Position numbers and translations under genes: made by a program. From assembly GCA_964497585.1 (NCBI GenBank), contig CAZCDS010000107.1, positions 1 through 11,254 of the forward strand: a stretch of 11,254 nucleotides of DNA, read 5' to 3'. Below, piece by piece: positions 5,370-11,254 of this stretch. Below the pieces are notes generated by a model. That model was not told the DNA's origin. It saw only the letters and a program-made list of their open reading frames with translations, and did no database searches. The first letter of the stretch is position 1. Each line of letters opens with the position of its first letter. The DNA comes from CAZCDS01 sp964497585 (GTDB lineage Bacteria; Desulfobacterota; Desulfomonilia; Desulfomonilales; Desulfomonilaceae).

Positions 5370-7413
5370 CGTGAACGAATACCTTCAAGCATTCGGAGGG
5401 GCCTTGGCTGAGAAGATTCAGTCCGAAGCCCGCCCCCTTTTCAGGCCCGGAGACAAGTGGCACCCTCGAATGGATGATCTTCTGCGCAGGCCCTTCCAGG
5501 CCCAGGCCGATGCCATTCAGGCTACCGTCGAGACTCTTCGCAACGAAAGCAGTGCTCTGTGTATCGGAGAAATGGGCGTGGGAAAGACTCTTATTGGCGC
5601 CGCTGTGCCGTACATCATGGAGAACGGTCATCCCCCGCGCGTGCTCGTCATGTGTCCTGGACATCTCACCCGCAAGTGGGTTCGTGAGGTGAAGGAAACC
5701 GTAGCGGGTGCCGAGGCCACTATCCTGACTTCTCTGTCCGACGTGATGGCTATCGATCCTCATGAGAAACCCACGGGGCTTCGCTATTTCGTCGTGAGCA
5801 AGGAAAGAGCAAAGCTGTCCTATGCGTGGCGATCAGCCTTTGTGCTCAGGAACGGGCTCCCTTCTTGTCCTGATTGTGGCAACACCGTCACGGATCAGGA
5901 CGGTGTGCCCGTGAGCCCCACGGCCCTTGCGAAAAGGAAACACCACTGCCCCTCGTGCAATGCTGCCCTGTGGCAGGCTGACAACACCCGTTTCCGCCGC
6001 TTCTCCGTTGCCGACTATATCAAGCGGTATCTGAAAGGATACTTCGATTTCTTCATCTGTGATGAGGTCCACGAGATGAAGGGCGGCAATACCGCTCAAG
6101 GCAACGCCTTCGGGACATTGGCGAGCGCGTGTAAAAAGACCATTGCGCTCACAGGGAGTCTGTTGGGTGGGTACGCGAGCCATCTCTTTCATCTGAATTA
6201 CCGGATGAATCCGCGTGCCATGGCTGCGGATGGATTCCGGTACGGCAAGACCATGAACTTCGTCAATCGTTACGGCGTGCTGGAAAAGGTCACGCGGTAC
6301 TATCCCGGCGACGACAACGTCTGCTCCCGGGGCAAGAAAGGATCAACGACAACGCGTGAAAAGCCTGGAGTGAGCCCGGCCGTCTTCTCCAATCACCTCA
6401 TGGGCTCGACCGTGTTCCTTCATTTGGAGGACATTGCGCTGGATCTTCCCGAGCTGAGCGAAAACGTCGTCGCGGTTGAGATGGAAGAAGATATTGCAGC
6501 AGCGTACTCCGAGCTGGAGGACAGGATCGGGTCCGAGATGAAACAACTCCTGGCGCGTGGTTCACGGAGACTTCTGGGAACCTACCTGAATACGCTTCTC
6601 TCCTATCTGGATCGACCCTTCGCCAACGAACCGGTGACAGATCCGGCAAACGGCAATATCATCGCGGAACCGGCGGAGTTCCCTCTGAGTCGGGTGTTCC
6701 CGAAAGAGGAGGAGCTTCTGCGCATTGTCCGCACGGAAATCTCTGAGGGCCGCCGCTCCTTCGTTTACTGCACATACATCGCCACGAAGGAAGTAACGGC
6801 ACGTTTGCAGGAAATCCTCGTCCGAGCGGGTATCAGGGCTGAGATTCTCAGGTCGTCGGTGAAGCCGGAGCAACGGGAAGAATGGCTCCTTCATAAGGTA
6901 GCTGAAGAGGCCCACGTCGTGATCGCCAATCCGATGCTGGTTCAGACCGGGCTCGATCTCTTGGATTTCCCCACAATCATCTTCTACCAGACAGGCTATT
7001 CGATCTTCACGCTGCGACAGGCTTCCCGGAGGTCGTGGCGCATCGGGCAGGACAAGCCTGTACGAATCCATTACCTCCACTACCGCAACACCATGCAGGA
7101 GCGGGCCCTTGAACTGGTAGGCAAAAAGCTCTCCGCTTCGTTGGCCATCGAGGGCAAGCTCACCGAGGATGGCCTGGTATCAATGTGCGCGGGTGAGGAC
7201 ATGACCCTCCTCCTGGCAAAGGCCCTGGTAGAGGGTATGGATCTCAAAGGCGCGGAATCGGTCTGGCGTGCGCTCAACCAGAAGCAACGGAGATCCAAAC
7301 CTCGAACGTCTCATCATGGGGACGTGATCCCGTTTGTTCGCAGACGGTGGTCTCTGGAGTTGCTGGAAGAGCGGGCCGGTCTCATGGATGATTATCTCGT
7401 GTCCGCGGGTTGA
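5350..7413 (+). CDS. SNF2-like superfamily II helicase/translocase with zinc ribbon
   Basis: The ATG at 5350 is chosen because AGAGGAGGT ends just before it; the frame is open further upstream but has no such signal there. The protein is 687 residues. Motif I is G73-E-M-G-V-G-K-T80 (Walker A). Motif II is D238-E-V-H241. Motif III is near LTGSLL (267-272). The SNF2 motif VI is Q557-ASRRSWRIG-Q567. Between motifs I and II a four-cysteine insert (C173-x2-C176 ... C200-x2-C203) is a likely zinc ribbon. The last roughly 70 residues are basic and not recognised. SNF2 proteins use ATP to move along double-stranded DNA and displace or remodel bound proteins. No nuclease domain is fused to it. It overlaps the upstream gene by 20 bases. 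Related helicases occur in DISARM and in mobile-element replication clusters, but the full gene set of neither is seen here. Confidence 0.9.
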   Translation: MLDSINDVNEYLQAFGGALAEKIQSEARPLFRPGDKWHPRMDDLLRRPFQAQADAIQATVETLRNESSALCIGEMGVGKTLIGAAVPYIMENGHPPRVLVMCPGHLTRKWVREVKETVAGAEATILTSLSDVMAIDPHEKPTGLRYFVVSKERAKLSYAWRSAFVLRNGLPSCPDCGNTVTDQDGVPVSPTALAKRKHHCPSCNAALWQADNTRFRRFSVADYIKRYLKGYFDFFICDEVHEMKGGNTAQGNAFGTLASACKKTIALTGSLLGGYASHLFHLNYRMNPRAMAADGFRYGKTMNFVNRYGVLEKVTRYYPGDDNVCSRGKKGSTTTREKPGVSPAVFSNHLMGSTVFLHLEDIALDLPELSENVVAVEMEEDIAAAYSELEDRIGSEMKQLLARGSRRLLGTYLNTLLSYLDRPFANEPVTDPANGNIIAEPAEFPLSRVFPKEEELLRIVRTEISEGRRSFVYCTYIATKEVTARLQEILVRAGIRAEILRSSVKPEQREEWLLHKVAEEAHVVIANPMLVQTGLDLLDFPTIIFYQTGYSIFTLRQASRRSWRIGQDKPVRIHYLHYRNTMQERALELVGKKLSASLAIEGKLTEDGLVSMCAGEDMTLLLAKALVEGMDLKGAESVWRALNQKQRRSKPRTSHHGDVIPFVRRRWSLELLEERAGLMDDYLVSAG

Positions 7414-7534
7414 CGCCGCCCCAGACCGTTTCCAACAGACTTCTCTCCGACCTGCACGCCACCGCTTATCCACTCACAGCTCCCGTCAACTCATAGTCCC
7501 AGTGCTCCATAAACGAAGAAAGGGGTTGGTCAAC

Positions 7535-7732
7535 ATGACCGACAAACATCCGCGGCCAGACACCCGCGCCGTCAGTGCCCTCGAAATCGCGGAGATCGAG
7601 ACGCTGATGTTGCTGAAGGAGGTTGATGCCGACCGCTTGCAGCTAATCCTGGGCAGAAAGGGTGTTCAGAAGCTCGAAGACCTGGACTCGCTGACTGTAC
7701 GGAATTTCCTTCACTATCTCCGCTCTCTGTGA
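7535..7732 (+). CDS. small hypothetical protein
   Basis: Not recognised. The ATG at 7535 follows GAAGAAAGGGG (about 10 bases upstream). The frame stays open back to 7334, but that part overlaps the helicase gene and lacks a start signal, so the short form (65 residues) is preferred. The sequence has two amphipathic helices, SALEIAEIETLMLLKEV and LQLILGRKGVQKL, and ends in TVRNFLHYLRSL. This is the look of a small helical DNA-binding or dimerisation protein, but no HTH pattern is certain. It lies 121 bases after the helicase gene with no clear promoter between them and is followed directly by a terminator, so it is the last gene of the cluster. Confidence 0.66.
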   Translation: MTDKHPRPDTRAVSALEIAEIETLMLLKEVDADRLQLILGRKGVQKLEDLDSLTVRNFLHYLRSL

Positions 7733-7750
7733 GCGGAACCTCCAATCCAA

Positions 7751-7783
7751 GGGCCGCAGGTACTAAATCTGCGGTCTCTTTTT
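7751..7783 (+). terminator. intrinsic terminator at operon end
   Basis: The arms GGGCCGCAG (7751-7759) and CTGCGGTCT (7769-7777) pair over nine positions, two of them G-U, around a 9-base loop. CTTTTT follows at 7778-7783. It begins 18 bases after the stop of the 65-residue gene. Confidence 0.85.
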
Positions 7784-8257
7784 CCCGCGTGGCGTCGTCT
7801 CGCCAATGGCTCATCGGCGCCAAGGAAACCAGACTTTTCCCGCTTCCAATGCCGAAGATGCAACGATTCGTATTTGCCCGCACGCCTATCGTGTCGTAAC
7901 CATATCAGGCACTTGCACTGGCGGAATCCCATCCTTAGCGTCTATGGCTTCCGGATTTGAATCCGGCTGATTACCATTCGGAGCAGCGCACATCTTTCGG
8001 CAATCCGTTCGGGTGATCCATTCGGAGTCGAGGCGGAATTTGCGCATGACGGCATGGATTTGGTGGATCCCCGAGCGCTGAAAGGTATTCGTACGAATCT
8101 TCTCTATTACCCACCCTGGGCACCACATCAAATAGCGTCCTGTGCGGAGCCAGACAGTACTCCGCATGGTATATATCAAAGCTCTCATCAGGGCTTATTC
8201 CCGGGCGCCAGAACCCTTCCTCTTCCGCCAACCCTTTTAACCAACCTGGTTCCCTTC
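7784..8257. other. no convincing gene; possible decayed minus-strand coding sequence
   Basis: Two minus-strand readings overlap in different frames. One starts at a TTG at 8231 (MAEEEGFWRPGISPDESF, ending at 7971). The other runs from 8188 to 7886 and includes a protein-like middle (IRTNTFQRSGIHQIHAVM). Neither is matched to a family, and their overlap suggests either chance or a gene broken by frameshifts. A perfect inverted repeat, CCGGATT-TG-AATCCGG, lies at 7951-7966. CATTCGGAG occurs twice (7975-7983 and 8022-8030). No tRNA-like fold was found. The interval separates the operon terminator from the MerR-type gene. Confidence 0.45.
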
Positions 8258-8289
8258 TTGAGAGAGCGACAGATCGCTCTCGGTAGAAA
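8258..8289 (+). promoter_or_regulatory. candidate MerR-type promoter/operator
   Basis: A perfect dyad, GAGAGCGA-CAGA-TCGCTCTC (8262-8281), lies between a -35-like TTGAGA (8258-8263) and a -10-like TAGAAA (8284-8289), which are 20 bases apart. A long spacer holding a dyad is the hallmark of promoters controlled by MerR-family proteins, and the gene just downstream encodes such a protein, so self-regulation is likely. The -10 match is modest. A second, shorter dyad, AACCA-ACC-TGGTT, lies at 8239-8251. Confidence 0.55.
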
Positions 8290-8312
8290 CGCTTTTGACC
8301 CAGGAGGCAACC

Positions 8313-8564
8313 ATGAATCTATACGGAATAACGGCAGTATCAAGAGAAACCGGCATCCATGAGAGTTCATTGCGGAGGTGGGAGGAGATGGGATTGATCT
8401 CTCCCGACCGGATAGACCTCGGCACGACGAGTGTACGGGTTTATACCCAGGAAGAGGTGGAGGAACTGAAAGAGGTCAAGGACTTGATGGACTCAGGTTT
8501 TACTCTTCGAGCCGCCTTTGACTCGGTCAAGCACGACATCGAGCTCTATTCGACCCAAAAATAA
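8313..8564 (+). CDS. short MerR-type HTH regulator
   Basis: The ATG at 8313 follows AGGAGG (8302-8307). The 83-residue protein begins with the MerR winged HTH: YGITAVSRETGIHESSLRRWEE, then MGLISPDR, a wing (GTTSVRVYTQEEVEELKEV), and a helix (KDLMDSGFTLRAAF). This matches the MerR DNA-binding domain in order and spacing. It lacks the long dimerisation helix and ligand-binding domain of full-size MerR proteins, so it is in the size class of BldC-like or excisionase-like regulators. It should bind the dyad just upstream. It could control the ATPase gene downstream or element excision, but no integrase is in view. Its 3' end overlaps a possible gene on the opposite strand. Confidence 0.83.
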   Translation: MNLYGITAVSRETGIHESSLRRWEEMGLISPDRIDLGTTSVRVYTQEEVEELKEVKDLMDSGFTLRAAFDSVKHDIELYSTQK

Positions 8565-8790
8565 ACGTGCACAGCTGCGAGTTGGTCATGGGGCGGCTGC
8601 CGATCACCCACTGGACAATTACAAGCGCCGAGGTGACCGGGCACTTCATAAGCGAGACGGCCATGAGGAAGCTGATCCAGTCCGCGCGGAACCCCTTTCT
8701 TTTCTTACTTCTTTTCTTGATTCGCCCAGCCGCCTCCTCCATGCTAACCTTGATGATCAACAATCGGCTCTTGGCAAGTGCCCTTCTCAT
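8527..8790 (-). CDS. possible small membrane-associated protein, unknown
   Basis: On the minus strand an ATG at 8790 is preceded at 8 bases by a perfect AAAGGAGGT (8799-8807), the best ribosome-binding site in this interval. The 87-residue product has a basic N-terminal half (KRSKKRKG near residue 28) and a hydrophobic stretch (WISFLMAVSLMKC ... SALVIVQWVIG, about 39-63) that could cross the membrane. The last 38 bases overlap the end of the MerR-type gene tail to tail. No family is recognised. The plus-strand reading of the same region (8567-8881) is hydrophobic but has no Shine-Dalgarno. The ribosome site argues for a real gene; the odd C-terminus argues for caution, and a chance or truncated frame is possible. 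Confidence 0.4.
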   Translation of the reverse strand: MRRALAKSRLLIIKVSMEEAAGRIKKRSKKRKGFRADWISFLMAVSLMKCPVTSALVIVQWVIGSRPMTNSQLCTFIFGSNRARCRA

Positions 8791-8861
8791 ACGCCTGTAC
8801 CTCCTTTCTTCGCTAGTAAGGTCTGTCCCCTCCGGTGGGACCAACAAACCCCATAACTATT

Positions 8862-8890
8862 TTGATTCTCAGGGGATATGATGGTATAAA
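8862..8890 (+). promoter_or_regulatory. candidate sigma70-type promoter
   Basis: TTGATT (8862-8867) and TATAAA (8885-8890) are separated by 17 bases, a near-consensus -35/-10 pair. They lie 34 bases ahead of a possible 49-residue gene and about 250 bases ahead of the ATPase gene, so this is the most likely promoter for that unit. Confidence 0.55.
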
Positions 8891-8923
8891 TAAGCGGGGT
8901 TCGGGCCAACAAGGGCGACGCTC

Positions 8924-9073
8924 ATGCAAAAAGCACTGCTGGATGGGTTCACGCACAAATCAATCCACGAGGCGAGTCGGTCAGAACTAAGGGCGAGAAT
9001 TGTAAATCAATCCTATTCGTTCAGAACAAGATTTCGAGGAAACCATGGGCGGACCAAAGATATGCATTCATAG
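8924..9073 (+). CDS. possible 49-residue leader peptide
   Basis: Not recognised. The ATG at 8924 follows AAGGG (about nine bases) and lies 34 bases after a promoter-like site. The frame is open to a TAG at 9071. The product is basic and polar (MQKALLDGFTHKSIHEASRS at its start, then Arg-rich), with no membrane segment or known motif. It is followed by a hairpin at 9085-9104 and then by the ATPase gene at 9140. A real small gene or a leader frame is possible, and chance is not excluded. Confidence 0.35.
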   Translation: MQKALLDGFTHKSIHEASRSELRARIVNQSYSFRTRFRGNHGRTKDMHS

Positions 9074-9084
9074 TGCTTGATTCT

Positions 9085-9104
9085 CCTCACTCCTGAGAGT
9101 GGGG
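9085..9104 (+). repeat. hairpin between small frame and ATPase gene
   Basis: CCTCACT (9085-9091) and AGTGGGG (9098-9104) pair over seven positions (one G-U) around a 6-base loop. The sequence after it is only mildly T-rich, so it may be a weak attenuator or a mRNA element rather than a full terminator. Confidence 0.4.
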
Positions 9105-9139
9105 CATCTTCTCATTCCGTGATGAAGTGAGGTGTTGCA

Positions 9140-10867
9140 ATGATTCCTGATTTCTCGATTGGTCCCTTGCATTTCAGTTGTTACTGGAATCTTGACGGTG
9201 AGTGGAACGCGGCTGCTCCTGAGGGGATGCGCATATGGGCTGAGAATCTTCGCAAATTCGAGAAAGGCCGTCAGGAAGAGCAATATACGTGGTATGGGAA
9301 GCTGTCGTTTGGTGAACTCGGAATCCCCGATGACATAGATGGACTTAATCGAAGGATTCAGGAACAACATGAGGCCAAATCCGAAACACGTCTGTATCTT
9401 TATACCTTCTATGAGTATAATGGAATGAAGGTACCGTACAGCCTTCATGTAGCAAAAGTCATGGAATTACGTGACCACAGCGTTTACGAAGATCCGAAAG
9501 AACAAGACCACATTCCAAAAGAGTTTTATGAGAGCATGCGGAAAGGCCACCAGAAGCTTCGAGATCGGTGGGACCGCGGGGCGGCAATCCCTTTCTTATT
9601 TAAAATCAGTGACCTGCGTGAACTGAATATCTCCGATGCTCAAAGACTCCAAAAGGCAACTCAAAAGACCGAATACAAATTCGAACAATTCAAATGGTAC
9701 GATACGATGTCTCCGGCATATGTGGGGGAAATTCCACCGTTGCCCAACTGGTTCGACGGAAAAACCCAGTGGTGGAAAGAGGTACTCAATACGGGCGATG
9801 ATCTGGATCCTGGCAAATTCAGAGCCGACGCCGTGAAGAAGGTCTATTGCCAAGCACTCCAATACGCCGCCATAAATCACCCAATTCTTATAGTGGGGGA
9901 GCGCGGAACGGGCAAAACGCATCTGGCAAGTTTTATCCGGAGAAATAGTCGATATTGTGGAAAGAAATATTCTGAGGATTGGCCCCGTATTGCATGTGGC
10001 GATTACGCGGATGGGGCTCGTCTCGAATCCAAGATCTTCTCAGAGGACAATCTGCTTTACGGAGAGACGCTGGTTCTCGATGATATCGAACACGTCCCGT
10101 CTTTTCTGGTTCGCAAGATCCTGAACGAATTTCAACAAAGAGCCAGGTACGAATCATCGACCGATTCGTCGCCACACGCGTTCCGCCTGATAGGATGCAC
10201 CAGCCTACCACCCGGGGACTTGCATGCCCGGCTTGACCCGCGGTTTCTCGATGCAACTGCGGCAATTCTCGAATTACCTCCTTTGCGAGAATTCGAGCCG
10301 AAAGACCTTGGGACTGTTTGGAGCCATCAATACGAGCAGACAAAAAAACAGCTCTTTCCCAATGAAAATATTCCCGAAATGACGGCTGAAGAGAAAGAGG
10401 AATTCCTTGAGAGCCTTTATCGACATAGCCTTCCAGGAAATTTTCGTGATCTCAAACGCCTTGCCGCACGGATACTCCTCGAACTCATCTTCCGGGAAAC
10501 CATCTCTGATCCGGAGAAGCGGCCTGATCTCAAGGCAGCCGAAATATTCAAGATCCTCCGCAGTCCGCAATCTAATGCAATCACCGACCAAGAGCGGGCC
10601 GAGACCCTGGCTTGGAGTTTTCTCAATGACCGCCCCATCGAGGACTCGTTTGAAATAGTGGACTTTCAAGGACTTCACGATCTTGTCTTAAATATCACAA
10701 TAAAATTAAGTTCTTACCTTGGCCGAAATGTTCGAAGGCTTGCCCAGTCTGGGCATGAGAGCGCGTGGAAGATTATAGACCAAAAGGGACCAACCATTTC
10801 CAAATGGGTGAACGAAGTCACATACAAAACGAAGAAAGGGGGTGGCCCTCAAGACTGGGGGGAATAA
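9140..10867 (+). CDS. AAA+ ATPase, sigma54-activator-like core without GAFTGA, possible EVE/PUA-like N-terminus
   Basis: The 575-residue protein starts at an ATG with only a weak GAGG-type site. Residues about 1-170 are aromatic-rich (FSCYWNLDGEW ... LYLYTFYEYNG ... SLHVAKVMEL ... IPFLFKISDLREL). Their order of strands suggests a PUA/EVE-like fold, the kind that reads modified bases in McrB-type proteins; this is inference. The AAA+ domain has Walker A G253-E-R-G-T-G-K-T260, Walker B LVLD-D315, Arg candidates R364 and R368, LPPLRE (379-384) and LPGNFRDL (431-438), the last two typical of sigma54 activators. The GAFTGA loop that contacts sigma54 is missing: the segment between RLESKIF and Walker B is short. 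There is no obvious Fis-type HTH at the C-terminus, only a short ISKWVNEV tail. Base composition appears more AT-rich than in the operon. A nucleic-acid-sensing ATPase is the best guess. Confidence 0.8.
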   Translation: MIPDFSIGPLHFSCYWNLDGEWNAAAPEGMRIWAENLRKFEKGRQEEQYTWYGKLSFGELGIPDDIDGLNRRIQEQHEAKSETRLYLYTFYEYNGMKVPYSLHVAKVMELRDHSVYEDPKEQDHIPKEFYESMRKGHQKLRDRWDRGAAIPFLFKISDLRELNISDAQRLQKATQKTEYKFEQFKWYDTMSPAYVGEIPPLPNWFDGKTQWWKEVLNTGDDLDPGKFRADAVKKVYCQALQYAAINHPILIVGERGTGKTHLASFIRRNSRYCGKKYSEDWPRIACGDYADGARLESKIFSEDNLLYGETLVLDDIEHVPSFLVRKILNEFQQRARYESSTDSSPHAFRLIGCTSLPPGDLHARLDPRFLDATAAILELPPLREFEPKDLGTVWSHQYEQTKKQLFPNENIPEMTAEEKEEFLESLYRHSLPGNFRDLKRLAARILLELIFRETISDPEKRPDLKAAEIFKILRSPQSNAITDQERAETLAWSFLNDRPIEDSFEIVDFQGLHDLVLNITIKLSSYLGRNVRRLAQSGHESAWKIIDQKGPTISKWVNEVTYKTKKGGGPQDWGE

Positions 10868-11132
10868 GGGCGCGCACCCTCGAGACCTAGGGGGGCGTCC
10901 TTGGTTTCAAGGACAAGTTCCCTCAGGAGATCCTTGCACGTTTCGCAACGTTTTTTCCAAATCTGCAACTCTTCCTAACAAATAAACGACTGCCTTTGAC
11001 ACGAAATCAGACATTTGCCTGAGTCCTGGCGCTTGTGAATCAACGATTGCCATCTGGATTATTGCTCTTTGTGCAACAAGGTTGCCGAATCAGCATCTGA
11101 ACCGCATGTTATTTCAGTAACTTACCTCTTGA
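10868..11132. other. non-coding stretch after the ATPase gene
   Basis: No gene is seen. A perfect hairpin, GTCCTTG-GTTT-CAAGGAC, lies at 10897-10914. A less regular one is just upstream (10871-10896, CGC-ACCCT against AGGGG-GCG). Neither has a T-run directly after it, although TTTTTT occurs at 10950-10955. Together they may end transcription of the ATPase gene imperfectly. Confidence 0.45.
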
Positions 11133-11189
11133 CAGACCGCTCGGAGGCTGGCATCCTTTGATATAGATAATACGCCGAGGGAGGGTCTG
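11133..11189. repeat. interrupted inverted repeat upstream of next gene
   Basis: CAGACC (11133-11138) with CTCGG (11140-11144) pairs with CCGAG (11175-11179) and GGTCTG (11184-11189). The two arms together give 11 pairs with a small asymmetric bulge and a 30-base loop containing TATAGATAAT. It could be a regulator's operator around a promoter, or an mRNA leader fold. Its function is unknown. Confidence 0.5.
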
Positions 11190-11247
11190 TAATACGTCCC
11201 TAGTGTTCCGTCTCAGAAGTTAGTTGTTGAATTTAATGGAGTGTGAT

Positions 11248-11254
11248 ATGGCTT
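11248..11254 (+). CDS. start of a downstream gene, cut by the window
   Basis: An ATG at 11248 follows TGGAG (11237-11241) at a spacing of six bases, after about 380 bases without genes. Only the first two codons (Met-Ala) are inside the window, so nothing can be said about the product. Another in-frame ATG at 11236 has no ribosome site. Confidence 0.38.

Noticed and set aside
1671..7413. Complete DISARM or type I/II restriction system
   Set aside because: There is no DUF1998, PLD or specificity subunit gene, and no restriction nuclease fused to the helicase. Only the methylase-helicase pairing is shared.
7951..7966. Palindrome CCGGATT-TG-AATCCGG as a tRNA T-arm or attachment site
   Set aside because: The loop length and stem register do not fit a T-arm, no other tRNA arms are found on either strand, and no second copy or integrase is in the window.
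8567..8881. Plus-strand hydrophobic reading as a membrane protein
   Set aside because: It has no Shine-Dalgarno site and is the antisense of a frame with a perfect one. Its hydrophobicity is probably an effect of reading the complement of Lys/Arg-rich codons.
9140..10867. Classical sigma54-dependent transcription activator
   Set aside because: The GAFTGA loop and a clear C-terminal Fis-type HTH are both missing, despite the activator-like ATPase motifs.
11129..11171. TTGACA with TATAGA as an ordinary sigma70 promoter
   Set aside because: The spacing is 27 bases, far from the usual 16-18; kept only as part of the inverted-repeat finding.
1..11254. CRISPR array
   Set aside because: No regularly spaced direct repeats of suitable length are present, and the Cas4-like nuclease has no cas neighbours.

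Overview
The window looks like an accessory (mobile-element or genomic-island) segment of a bacterium with moderately high GC and strong Shine-Dalgarno sites. The host cannot be named from the sequence. The only taxonomic hint is a WYL-regulator remnant of a kind common in Deltaproteobacteria, and that is weak. I see no rRNA, tRNA, CRISPR array, complete insertion sequence, integrase or transposase.

Layout. (1) 1-1414 is gene-poor and decayed: one possible short minus-strand gene (33-227), a recognisable fragment of a WYL-type regulator (454-639), then no credible gene. (2) 1415-7732 is a compact plus-strand gene cluster led by a leader dyad. In order it holds a 52-aa DUF1232/YkvA-like peptide, a 222-aa protein resembling single-strand annealing or recombination-mediator families, a 45-aa very basic peptide, a RecB/Cas4-like PD-(D/E)XK nuclease, a 112-aa coiled-coil protein with an acidic tail, an internal hairpin terminator, a DNA adenine-type methyltransferase, an unknown 197-aa protein, a SNF2-like helicase with a zinc-ribbon insert, and a 65-aa peptide followed by a terminator. 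(3) 7784-8312 has no convincing gene. (4) 8313-8564 is a short MerR-type regulator with an operator-like dyad in its promoter; a possible minus-strand gene converges on its 3' end. (5) 8862-10867 has a sigma70-like promoter, a possible 49-aa peptide and a 575-aa AAA+ ATPase. Its ATPase core is like that of sigma54 activators but lacks the sigma54-contact loop, and its N-terminal domain may be PUA/EVE-like. (6) 10868-11254 is a non-coding tail with inverted repeats and the first codons of another gene.

How the parts may work together. Annealing-type protein plus RecB-family nuclease resembles the two-component recombination pairs of phages and conjugative elements. The methyltransferase and SNF2 helicase, joined by short spacings and overlaps, suggest that modification and remodelling of DNA are part of the same module. 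The cluster could be an element's replication/recombination/anti-restriction module or an uncharacterised defence locus; the sequence alone does not decide. The AAA+ protein with its sensor-like N-terminus is a second, independent candidate for a nucleic-acid-sensing system.
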